A DNA stretch of 64,000 nt. Source: Capillimicrobium parvum (GTDB taxonomy: Bacteria; Actinomycetota; Thermoleophilia; Solirubrobacterales; Solirubrobacteraceae). Position numbers and translations under genes: made by a program. The stretch is taken from positions 2,294,001 through 2,358,000 of the forward strand of contig NZ_CP087164.1 in NCBI RefSeq assembly GCF_021172045.1, in the 5' to 3' direction. The notes beneath the pieces are model-generated. The model was given only the letters and a program-made list of their open reading frames with translations. It did not search any database and was not told the DNA's origin. Numbering within the stretch: position 1 is the stretch's first letter; the number at the start of each line of letters is the position of its first letter. Shown here in pieces: positions 17,261 through 24,128 of the stretch.

Positions 17261-17323
17261 GCTCCGGCGGTGGCGGCGCGCGCGCCGGTCCGTCCGCGTA
17301 CCGGGGCGCCGTGGCGAGGCGAG

Positions 17324-17329
17324 TAGCTT
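17324..17329 (+). promoter_or_regulatory. -10 box of a probable leaderless promoter (TAGCTT)
   Basis: TAGCTT, six bases (GGCTGC), then the GTG of the Crp-like regulator, with no ribosome binding site. Confidence 0.4.
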
Positions 17330-17335
17330 GGCTGC

Positions 17336-18061
17336 GTGACCGCGGTCGTCGTCGCCGAGCACTTCCCCGACATGGTCGCGGGCGTGGACGCCCGGTTGCG
17401 CCAGCACGCGGCGAGCAGCACGATGGCGCCGGTCCTGCGGCTGCGCCCGGGAGCATGGGCGCCGGACATCCCCGGGGACGAGGCGCGCGGGCACTTCGGC
17501 CTCCTCGCGCTCGACGGGCTGCTCGCACGGCGGGTGCACCTCGGGCGCCGGGCGTGCGTCGAGCTGCTCGGGGGCGGCGACCTCCTGCGCCCGTGGGCCG
17601 GCGCCGGCGACGGCAGCTCGATCGACATCGACGCGCGCTGGGTCGTGCAGGAGGAGACGGCGGTCGCCGTGCTCGACGCCCGCTTCGCCGCCCGGGTCGC
17701 GCGATACCCGGCGATCGCCGGCTGGCTGATGGACCGCGCGATCCGCCGCACCCACTGGCTGGCCTTCCATCTCGCCATCGGCCAGGTGACGCAGCTGCAG
17801 ACCCGGCTGCACGTCATGTTCTGGTATCTGGCCGACCGGTGGGGCCGCGTGACGCCGGAGGGCATCGTCATCCCGCTGCAGCTCACGCACAACCTCCTCG
17901 GCGGTCTCGTGGGCGCCCACCGGCCAGCGACGACGACCGCGCTCGGGGAGCTGTCGGCCCGCGGCCTCGTGCAGCGCCGCGGCGACGGGACGTGGCTGCT
18001 GACCGGCGAGCGGCCGGCCGAGCTGCGCGAGCCCCGCGAGCCGGCCCCGATCGTGCGCTGA
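17336..18061 (+). CDS. Crp/Fnr-like helix-turn-helix transcriptional regulator
   Basis: 241 residues. The N-terminal 130 or so residues look like a divergent cyclic nucleotide-binding barrel (GHFGLLALDGLLARRV, LGGGDLLRPW). The C-terminal part carries a Crp-type helix-turn-helix: HVMFWYLADRWGRV, IPLQLTHNLLGGLVGAHRPATT and ALGELSARGLVQRR. The nucleotide-binding PRS signature is not evident, so its effector is unknown. It is followed closely by the convergent response regulator gene. Regulatory targets cannot be told. Confidence 0.8.
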   Translation: MTAVVVAEHFPDMVAGVDARLRQHAASSTMAPVLRLRPGAWAPDIPGDEARGHFGLLALDGLLARRVHLGRRACVELLGGGDLLRPWAGAGDGSSIDIDARWVVQEETAVAVLDARFAARVARYPAIAGWLMDRAIRRTHWLAFHLAIGQVTQLQTRLHVMFWYLADRWGRVTPEGIVIPLQLTHNLLGGLVGAHRPATTTALGELSARGLVQRRGDGTWLLTGERPAELREPREPAPIVR

Positions 18062-18074
18062 CGCCGGGGTGGGG

Positions 18075-18090
18075 CGGCGGTCAGCCGCCG
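18075..18090. terminator. Small hairpin between convergent genes
   Basis: CGGCGG-TCAG-CCGCCG, a 6-base stem with 4-base loop, sits in the 19-base gap between the Crp-like gene and the response regulator gene and overlaps the latter's stop. It could serve both strands, but is short. Confidence 0.3.
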
Positions 18091-18659
18091 GCGACCGGAA
18101 TGCTCTGCGTGAGACGCGCGAGGATGCGGCGCGTGGCGTGCTCGACATCCGCGGCTTCGACGCCGGCCGCCTGGGCGATCTCGGCGTCGGAGGCGCCGTC
18201 GAGCAGCATGCCGACGATCGGGCGGTCGCGCTCGTCGAGTTGCGAGAGCGCCTCGCCGCGCAGGTACGGAGAGACCTCCGGGATGAGCCGGTCGCCGCGA
18301 TGCACGAGCCGGATCGCCGCGAACAGCTCCCGCGCGGCGAGCCCCTTGTCGACGAGGCCGTCGGCGCGCGCGAGGATCGCCGGCAGCGCCAGCGGGGGGC
18401 TGGCGTACGCCGAGTGGACCAGCACGCGCGGCGGCGTCGCCTGGCGCTTGATGCGGTGGCACAGCTGCAGCCCGTCGGTGGACGGCAGGTGATAGTCGAG
18501 CAGCACGAGGTCCGGGCGCGTGCGGTGCAGCAGCGGCCAGAGCGACTCCTCGTCGCCGGCGCTCTCGCCGGCGAACACGAGCCCGGGCTCGGCCTCGATG
18601 ACGGTGCGGACCCCCGCGCGCAGCGCGGGATGGTCGTCGATGACGACGATGCGGATCAT
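18081..18659 (-). CDS. NarL/LuxR-like response regulator with divergent output domain
   Basis: 192 residues. The receiver domain has the acidic pair in VVIDDHPALR, phosphoacceptor Asp 55 in LVLLDYHLPSTDG and the conserved Ser/Lys region in VHSAYAS and GLVDKGL. The C-terminal LDERDRPIVGMLLDGASDAEIAQAAG region matches the LuxR helix-turn-helix position but has lost the usual LT.RE.EVL and VKTH..NI signatures, so DNA binding is less certain. ATG 18659 begins MIRIVVIDDH. It is convergent with the Crp-like regulator. Confidence 0.85.
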   Translation of the reverse strand: MIRIVVIDDHPALRAGVRTVIEAEPGLVFAGESAGDEESLWPLLHRTRPDLVLLDYHLPSTDGLQLCHRIKRQATPPRVLVHSAYASPPLALPAILARADGLVDKGLAARELFAAIRLVHRGDRLIPEVSPYLRGEALSQLDERDRPIVGMLLDGASDAEIAQAAGVEAADVEHATRRILARLTQSIPVAGG

Positions 18660-18876
18660 GCCGGTCGCCCGATGCTCCCAGAGGCACCCGGCCCTGGCCC
18701 GGGTCGGGTACGCGGCCGGACCGGGCCGCGCGCGCCGGCGGACCTCGTGGCGACCGACCCCGGCAGGTGGTCGCCGGCCGATTGGATCTCCGACCTCGTG
18801 CCGCACCTGGCTACGGCCTCGTGACCGTGGCGACGTACACCGGCTGCGGCGCGGGTAGGGCGGCCGGGCGCGGTCG

Positions 18877-19281
18877 TCAGCTGGGGGCCGGGGCGGGGAG
18901 GAGCACGAGCCCGGCGCCGGGATGGCGCGCGACGCGGCGCCGCACGCGCCGGCGGCCGGCGAACGCGAGCAGCTCCTGGTCGGGCGAGCGGCGCAGGCGC
19001 GCGAGCGCGGCGGCGCCCGCACGGTCGATGCCCCGCAGCCGGCTGAGATCGAGGACGACGCGCGAGGTCTCCGTCAGCGCGGCGATCGCCTGCTCGAACG
19101 TGCTCGCCGTCTCGGTGACGAGGTGGCCGTCGAGGACGATGAGCGCCTCATGCGAGAGCTCGACCGAGAGCACCCGCAGCTCGCGGTGGCGCCGGAGCCG
19201 CAACGTGCGGCGAAGCCAGAGGCGTGGGCCCGAGCCGCCGGCCGCGTGCGACGCCGTTGCGGGGGAAGCGATGGGAGGCAT
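18877..19281 (-). CDS. STAS domain protein (anti-sigma factor antagonist-like)
   Basis: 134 residues with a STAS fold: an alternating strand-helix pattern, LIVLDGHLVTETASTFEQAI, VVLDLSRLRGIDRAGAAALARL and a final strand. The position of the phosphorylatable Ser in classical SpoIIAA-type antagonists is occupied by Asp-Arg-Ala (GIDRAG), so switching by phosphorylation is doubtful. AGGAG lies seven bases before the ATG. A SpoIIE-type phosphatase is encoded at 53.0 kb, but no anti-sigma kinase partner is nearby. It is divergent from the tetR gene. Confidence 0.75.
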   Translation of the reverse strand: MPPIASPATASHAAGGSGPRLWLRRTLRLRRHRELRVLSVELSHEALIVLDGHLVTETASTFEQAIAALTETSRVVLDLSRLRGIDRAGAAALARLRRSPDQELLAFAGRRRVRRRVARHPGAGLVLLPAPAPS

Positions 19282-19301
19282 GGCAGGTCTCCTGAAGAGA
19301 T

Positions 19302-19322
19302 GGTTCGTTCACGAACCGGTTC
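19302..19322. promoter_or_regulatory. Overlapping palindromes in the STAS-tetR divergent region
   Basis: GGTTCG-TTCA-CGAACC (19302-19317) and the perfect GAACCGGTTC (19313-19322) overlap in the 199-base region between the STAS gene and tetR. They lie just upstream of the STAS ribosome binding site and could be an operator. The sequence does not match the palindrome downstream of tetR. Confidence 0.35.
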
Positions 19323-19466
19323 TTCGTCATTGCCCGGGAGTGCCGCAGAAGATGCGAGCCCGGGGTGCCGTGGTCACCGACGAAGGTCGGCGACCTCGTC
19401 GCGGGTAGAGGCACCGCCGCCCGCAGCCGCTCCCGGCCGTCCGCGCCGGGAGCGCCGCAGCGGCCC

Positions 19467-19472
19467 TAAGCT
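19467..19472 (+). promoter_or_regulatory. -10 box of a probable leaderless promoter (TAAGCT)
   Basis: TAAGCT followed by eight bases and the GTG of tetR, with no ribosome binding site. Confidence 0.35.
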
Positions 19473-19480
19473 CCGCTGCC

Positions 19481-20155
19481 GTGGCGCGCAAGACGGCGCT
19501 CTCGCGAGAGCGGATCACCGATGCGGGGATGCAGCTGGTGGAGGACGAGGGGCCGCAGGCCCTGACGCTCCGGCGGCTGGGCGATGTGCTCGGCGTCGAC
19601 GCGACGGCGCTGTACCGGCACTTCCGCAACAAGGAGGACCTGCTCAGCGCCATCGGCGACCGGACGCTCGAGGGCCGGATCGTCGACCCCGGCGACGACG
19701 TCGAGTGGCGCGCCGGCATCCGCGACCTGTGCGTCCGCCTGCGCGCGGCGTACCTCGCGCAGCCGGCCGTCGCGGACATCGTGCGCTCCGGGCCCCCGCG
19801 CCAGGGCAACGAGCTGCTGCTCACGGAGGTGATGCTGCGTCTGCTGCACCGCGCCGGCTTCTCCGCGGGGCAGGCGGCAGACGCGTACCACTCGCTGATC
19901 GGACTCAGCCTCGGCTCCGCGGCGATCGACGCGCCGGTGTCCCGGCTGCCGCACCGGGAGCGCGAGGAGCTCTATGAGCGCTGGCGGCGCGAGTACGCAG
20001 CGATCGACGAGCGGCGCTACCCGACCACGGTCGCGCATGCCTCGTCGCTGTGGCCCGGCGACGCCCAGCACCGCTTCGAGGTCGGTCTCGACACGATGCT
20101 CGACGGGCTGGAGGCCCAGCTGACTCAGCTGACCCCAAGGAGTCAACAACGTTGA
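19481..20155 (+). CDS. TetR family transcriptional regulator
   Basis: 224 residues. The N-terminal helix-turn-helix reads ALTLRRLGDVLGVDATALYRHFRNKEDLL, typical of TetR (residues about 27-55). The C-terminal helical domain resembles the TetR_C class, with GLSLGSAAI in the ligand region. GTG start without ribosome binding site. The gene is followed directly by an operon of three catabolic genes, and a GTCAAC-AAC-GTTGAC palindrome covers its stop codon and the -35 box of that operon. It is therefore very probably the repressor of the downstream operon, released by a pathway intermediate (inference). Confidence 0.9.
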   Translation: MARKTALSRERITDAGMQLVEDEGPQALTLRRLGDVLGVDATALYRHFRNKEDLLSAIGDRTLEGRIVDPGDDVEWRAGIRDLCVRLRAAYLAQPAVADIVRSGPPRQGNELLLTEVMLRLLHRAGFSAGQAADAYHSLIGLSLGSAAIDAPVSRLPHREREELYERWRREYAAIDERRYPTTVAHASSLWPGDAQHRFEVGLDTMLDGLEAQLTQLTPRSQQR

Positions 20156-20156
20156 C
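20142..20156. promoter_or_regulatory. Probable TetR operator GTCAAC-AAC-GTTGAC
   Basis: A perfect 6-3-6 inverted repeat spanning the last codons and stop of tetR. Its right arm forms the first five bases of the -35 TTGACA, so bound repressor would exclude RNA polymerase from the following promoter. Confidence 0.65.
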
Positions 20157-20181
20157 AACGCCGCTGACTCCGCGTTATCCT
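20152..20181 (+). promoter_or_regulatory. Sigma-70 promoter of the hydrolase-nicX2-ACAD operon, leaderless
   Basis: TTGACA (20152-20157), an 18-base spacer and TATCCT (20176-20181). Six bases later comes GTG 20188, so the predicted first transcribed base is the start codon itself. This is the closest match to consensus in the window. Confidence 0.7.
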
Positions 20182-20187
20182 GGAGCC

Positions 20188-20994
20188 GTGAGCAGTCCAC
20201 GCGACCTGGAGGAGGCCGGCTTCGGCTGGCGCGAGAGTGGCGAGGGCGGGCCGGCCGTCGTCTTCCTGCACGGTCTCGGCGGCTCGCGCCTCGCCTGGGA
20301 GCCGCAGCTGGGCGCCTTCGGCGTTTGCCGGCGCGCGGTGGCGTGGGACCAGCCGGGCTACGGCGCCTCGGCACCGCTCGAGCCCACGACGACGTTCGCC
20401 GGCCTGGCCGACGCTCTCGCCCGCTTCCTCGACCTGCTCGGGCTCGACCGGGTCCATTTCGTCGGCCTGTCGTTCGGCGGGATGGTCGCGCAGCACGCCG
20501 CGCTCGCCCACGGCGACCGTCTCGCCTCCCTGACGCTCCTCTCGTCGAGCCCGGCGTTCGGGCTCGACGGCACGACCGCCGAGGCGTGGCGCTCGGCGCG
20601 TCTGGCGCCGCTCGACGCCGGGCGCACGCCGGGCGACTTCGCCGGTGAGGTCCTGACGGCCATCGCGGGCCCCGGCCTCACGCCCGAGGCGCTGGCCGCG
20701 CAGAAGGCGGCGATGGCGCGGATCGGCAGCGACGGGCTGCGCGCGGCGATCGACTGCCTGGTCACCCACGACACGCGCGCAGAGCTGCACCGCATCGCGG
20801 TTCCCACCCTGGTGCTCGCCGGTGCGCTGGACGAGGAGACGCCGGTCGCCTACGCGCAGGCGCTCGCCGGCGGCATCCCGGGGGCGCGCCTGGAGGTCGT
20901 CGAGGGTGCGGGACACCTGCTCGGCGCCGAGGCGCCGGACGCGGTCAACGCCATCGTCGCCGGCCATCTCGACGCCGTGGAGGCCCTCGCATGA
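20188..20994 (+). CDS. Alpha/beta hydrolase, first gene of a TetR-controlled catabolic operon
   Basis: 268 residues: VVFLHGLGGSRLAW (oxyanion strand), FVGLSFGGMVAQ (nucleophile Ser), a late Asp in AGALDEETPVAYA and the catalytic His in EGAGHLLGAE. It resembles the PcaD/MhpC group that hydrolyses enol-lactones or ring-cleavage products. GTG 20188 is chosen from the leaderless promoter; longer in-frame starts lie inside tetR. Its stop overlaps the following NicX-like gene (ATGA). By analogy with NicD it may act on the NicX-type ring-opened product, but its active-site surroundings differ from the clear NicD at 41 kb. Confidence 0.85.
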   Translation: MSSPRDLEEAGFGWRESGEGGPAVVFLHGLGGSRLAWEPQLGAFGVCRRAVAWDQPGYGASAPLEPTTTFAGLADALARFLDLLGLDRVHFVGLSFGGMVAQHAALAHGDRLASLTLLSSSPAFGLDGTTAEAWRSARLAPLDAGRTPGDFAGEVLTAIAGPGLTPEALAAQKAAMARIGSDGLRAAIDCLVTHDTRAELHRIAVPTLVLAGALDEETPVAYAQALAGGIPGARLEVVEGAGHLLGAEAPDAVNAIVAGHLDAVEALA

Positions 20995-22055
20995 CCGAGT
21001 GGCGCTGGGTGCAGCCGTTCCGCGACCACCTCGACCGGTGCGACCTGCGCGAAGGGGAGGTCGTCGCCCTGCTCAGCGAGTCGGCCAGCCGGGCGCTGCT
21101 CGTCGAGACGGCGCGGCTGGCGGCGCAGAGCCTCGGCGCGCAGGTGGTCGACGTCGTCGTGCCGACCCCCGCCAACCCGCACCCGGTCGCGATCCGCTCG
21201 ACGGGCGCGTCGCAGGCGCTGCAGGGCAACCGCGCGGCGCTCGCGGCGCTGGCGGCCGCCGACCTCGTCGTCGACTGCACGCTCGAGGGGCTGCTGCACG
21301 CGCCGGAGCTGCCGCAGGTGCTCGGCGGCGGCGCTCGCGTGCTGATGATCTCCAACGAGCACCCCGAGCACTTCGAGCGCTATCGCTGGGACCCCGACCT
21401 GCCGCGGCGCGTGGAGCTGGGGCGCACGTGGATGGCCGGGGCGGGCGAGCTGCGGGTGACGAGCGCGGCGGGCACGGACCTGACGATCGGCCTGGCGGGC
21501 GCGTTCGTCGCCGGCTCGACCGGGATCACCGACGGCCCGGGGTCGATCGCGCACTGGCCGGGCGGCCTCGTCGCGGCGTTCCCGGCGGCGGGCAGCGTCG
21601 CCGGCCGGCTCGTGCTCGCGCCGGGCGACCTGAACCTCACGTTCAAGCGCTACGTCGAGGCGCCGGTGGTGCTCGAGATCGCCGACGACCACATCGTCGC
21701 GATCGAGGGCCACGGGGTCGACGCGCTGCTCTTCGCCTCCTACCTCGAGGCCTTCGACGACGACGCGGCGCGCGCGACCAGCCACGTGGGGTGGGGGATG
21801 AACCCCGGCGCCCGCTGGGACTACCTCGAGCTCTACGACAAGGCGGACGTCAACGGGACCGAGGCGCGCGCGTACGCGGGCAACTTCCTGTACTCGACCG
21901 GCGCCAACGAGCACGCCGGGCGCTTCACGGCCGGCCATTTCGATCTGCCGCTGCGCGCATGCACGCTGCACCTCGACGGGCGGCCGGTCGTGGTCGACGG
22001 CGTCCTCGTGCCCGAGCTGCTCGTCGCCCTGCCGGACCCGACCCTGGAGATCTGA
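20991..22055 (+). CDS. NicX-like 2,5-dihydroxypyridine 5,6-dioxygenase paralogue (aminopeptidase T-fold)
   Basis: 354 residues of the M29/NicX group, whose dioxygenases use a single Fe(II) to open hydroxylated pyridine rings. The iron ligands of characterised NicX are His, His and Asp. Here they appear as His 265 in SHVGWG and the H-F-D triad (His 316, Asp 318) in AGHFDLPLR. It is a paralogue of the protein at 32457-33533 but clearly divergent. It lies between an alpha/beta hydrolase and an acyl-CoA dehydrogenase-like protein under TetR control, so it probably opens a different hydroxypyridine or related ring. A peptidase role is less likely given the intact iron triad. Confidence 0.8.
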   Translation: MTEWRWVQPFRDHLDRCDLREGEVVALLSESASRALLVETARLAAQSLGAQVVDVVVPTPANPHPVAIRSTGASQALQGNRAALAALAAADLVVDCTLEGLLHAPELPQVLGGGARVLMISNEHPEHFERYRWDPDLPRRVELGRTWMAGAGELRVTSAAGTDLTIGLAGAFVAGSTGITDGPGSIAHWPGGLVAAFPAAGSVAGRLVLAPGDLNLTFKRYVEAPVVLEIADDHIVAIEGHGVDALLFASYLEAFDDDAARATSHVGWGMNPGARWDYLELYDKADVNGTEARAYAGNFLYSTGANEHAGRFTAGHFDLPLRACTLHLDGRPVVVDGVLVPELLVALPDPTLEI

Positions 22056-23221
22056 TGGCCACCGACACCGCCCTCTCACGGGAGCAGCTCCTCGCGCGGA
22101 TCGACGACCTCGGCCCGCGGTTTCGCGACCGCTCGAGCCGGTACGACCGCGAGGCGGCCTTCCCGTACGAGAGCTACGACGACCTGCGCGACGCGGGGCT
22201 GCTCGGCGTCTGCATCCCGGCTCGCCACGGCGGGCTGGGCGCGTCGTTCGCCGACTACATGCACCTCAGCGCGCGCCTCGGCGAGTACTGCGCGATGACC
22301 GCGCTGACCTTCAACATGCACTGCCAGACCGTGCTGTGGACCGGCATCGTGGCCGACGAGCTCGACCTCTCCCCGGCGGACCGCGCCCGCCACGAGGAGA
22401 TCCGCGCCGACCTGTACCGGCGCATCCTGGACGCCGGCGAGATCATGAGCCAGCCGTTGTCGGAGGGCGTGGCGCGCGGCGCGACGGCCGGCGTGATGAC
22501 GGAGGCCGTGCCGGTGCAGGGCGGCTGGCGCGTGTCCGGGCGCAAGATCTTCGCGTCGCTGTCGGGGGCGGCGAGCGCGTACAACCTGACCGTGAAGGTG
22601 CCCGGCGAGGAGCAGGTGCGCTTCATGTCGGTGCGCGCGGACAACCCCGGGGTGCGGATCGCCGGCGACTGGGACACGCTCGGCATGCGCGGCACGGACT
22701 CGCGCACGCTGCTGTTCGAGGACGCGTTCGTGCCCCATGCCGACGAGCTGCTGCCGGCAGGCGTCTACGACCAGCTGGCCGAGCGTTGGCCCTACGTCTA
22801 CATGACGCTCACGCCGACCTACCTCGGGCTCACGCGCGCGGTGGTCGCGTTCGTGCGCGAGTATCTCGGCGGTGGGGGCTCCCGGCGCGACGTGCCGCAG
22901 AAGCAGGCCGGCTGGGCCGAGATCCAGATCGCCCACGAGCGCGCCGAGGCGCTGTGGCAGCGCGTCGTCGCCGAGGCGGGCATCGACCCGACGCCCGACC
23001 AGCTGCGCCGGGCCTGGGCGGCGTCGTTCACCGTGATGGAGACCGCGCCCGAGGTGGCGTCGAAGGCGATCCGCGTGTGCGGCGGCGGCTCGATCATGCG
23101 CACGCTGCCGCTCGAGCAGCACTATCGCGACGCCCGCTGCGGCTCGCTGATGCTGCCGTGGAGCGCCGAGGTGTGCCTCGAGCGCCTCGGCCGGTTCGGT
23201 CTCTACGACGACGAGGGCTGA
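22055..23221 (+). CDS. Acyl-CoA dehydrogenase-like flavoprotein
   Basis: 388 residues with the acyl-CoA dehydrogenase fold: N-terminal helical domain (LRDAGLLGVCIPARHGGLG), the middle beta domain (MSQPLSEG, GRKIFASLSGAA, GTDSRTLLFED) and a C-terminal helical domain ending with RVCGGGSIMRTLPLEQHYRDAR. Its start shares one base with the preceding stop (TGATG). Members of this branch include true dehydrogenases and FADH2-dependent monooxygenases. In this operon either an oxidation of a ring-opened acyl product or a ring hydroxylation is possible. No separate flavin reductase is in this operon. Confidence 0.85.
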   Translation: MATDTALSREQLLARIDDLGPRFRDRSSRYDREAAFPYESYDDLRDAGLLGVCIPARHGGLGASFADYMHLSARLGEYCAMTALTFNMHCQTVLWTGIVADELDLSPADRARHEEIRADLYRRILDAGEIMSQPLSEGVARGATAGVMTEAVPVQGGWRVSGRKIFASLSGAASAYNLTVKVPGEEQVRFMSVRADNPGVRIAGDWDTLGMRGTDSRTLLFEDAFVPHADELLPAGVYDQLAERWPYVYMTLTPTYLGLTRAVVAFVREYLGGGGSRRDVPQKQAGWAEIQIAHERAEALWQRVVAEAGIDPTPDQLRRAWAASFTVMETAPEVASKAIRVCGGGSIMRTLPLEQHYRDARCGSLMLPWSAEVCLERLGRFGLYDDEG

Positions 23222-23261
23222 CGCGGCGCGGGCCGGGCGCGGCGGTCGGGCCGGCGCCGGG

Positions 23262-24095
23262 TCAGGCGGCGTCGAGCTCGGTCAGGCGGTTCCACTCCGC
23301 CTTGTCCTCGCGCCAGCCCTCCTCGGTGCGCGTGCGCTTCCAGTAGCCGGAGACCGACATCGCCTCCTTCGGCACGCCGCGGTCGACGAGCAGGTGCCTG
23401 CGCACCGCGCGCACGGCCGCGGCCTCGCCGTGGACGAAGGCGTGGACGGTGCCGGCCGGGAAGTCGAGCGCCGCCACCTCGTCGACGAGCGCATCGGTCT
23501 CCCGCCCGCCGGTGTGCAGCCAGGTGACGCGCAGGTCGCCGGGCGTGTCGAGCTCGACCTCGTCCTCGGGGCCGTCGACCTCGACGACGGCGTGGACCGG
23601 GACGCCGGCCGGGATGTGCAGCAGCGAGGCCGCGATCGCGGGCGTGACGCTCAGGTCGCCCACGAGCAGATGCCAGTCGGCGTCGGGGTCGGGCGCGTAG
23701 GCGCCGCCGGGCCCGGACAGCTGGAGCACGTCGCCGGGCTCGGCGCGGGCCGCCCACGGGCCGGCGACGCCGGCGTCGCCGTGGACGACGAAGTCGATCG
23801 TGAGGCGATTGGACTCCGGCTCCCACTGGCGCACGGTGTACGTCCGCGTGCGCGGCCACTGCTCGCGCGGATGCGAGGCGCGGATCTCCTCGACGTCGAA
23901 CGGCGCGGCGTAGTCCGCCCCGGGGACCGGGAGCTGGAGCTTGACGTAGTGGTCCGTGTACGCGCCGGCGCCGAAGCCCTCGAGCTCGGGGCCGTCGACG
24001 ACCACCCGCACGAGATGCGGTGTCAGGCGCTCCACGGAGTCGACGATCGCGTGGATCGTGCGGCGGCCGGCGCGCGCGGGAGGAGCCGTTGTCAT
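23262..24095 (-). CDS. Siderophore-interacting protein (FAD/NAD(P)H ferric reductase)
   Basis: 277 residues of the SIP/ViuB family: an FAD-binding barrel with RTYTVRQW and VVHGDAGVAGPWA, then a NAD(P)H-binding half (LLVGDLSVTPAIAASL, VHAFVHGEAAAVRAVRRHLL) and the diagnostic C-terminus SGYWKRTRTEEGWREDK. Such enzymes reduce Fe(III)-siderophores in the cytoplasm to release iron. It stands alone, convergent with the ACAD gene. The ATG is preceded by TAGGGT and six bases, so the transcript is probably leaderless. An iron-box role of this stretch is possible but weak. Confidence 0.9.
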   Translation of the reverse strand: MTTAPPARAGRRTIHAIVDSVERLTPHLVRVVVDGPELEGFGAGAYTDHYVKLQLPVPGADYAAPFDVEEIRASHPREQWPRTRTYTVRQWEPESNRLTIDFVVHGDAGVAGPWAARAEPGDVLQLSGPGGAYAPDPDADWHLLVGDLSVTPAIAASLLHIPAGVPVHAVVEVDGPEDEVELDTPGDLRVTWLHTGGRETDALVDEVAALDFPAGTVHAFVHGEAAAVRAVRRHLLVDRGVPKEAMSVSGYWKRTRTEEGWREDKAEWNRLTELDAA

Positions 24096-24101
24096 AAGGC
24101 C

Positions 24102-24107
24102 ACCCTA
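24102..24107 (-). promoter_or_regulatory. -10 box of a probable leaderless promoter (TAGGGT)
   Basis: Minus-strand TAGGGT, six bases (GGCCTT), then ATG 24095; no Shine-Dalgarno sequence. Confidence 0.45.
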
Positions 24108-24128
24108 ACAACAACGCCCCGGGCCGCC

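Noticed and set aside
20991-22055. Aminopeptidase T (M29) peptidase
   Set aside because: The fold is shared, but the His and H-x-D positions match the NicX iron ligands and the operon has catabolic partners.
24096-24110. DtxR/IdeR iron box upstream of the siderophore-interacting protein
   Set aside because: TTAGGGTGGCCTTA only loosely resembles the iron-box consensus, and the TAGGGT with exact six-base spacing to the ATG is better explained as a -10 element.
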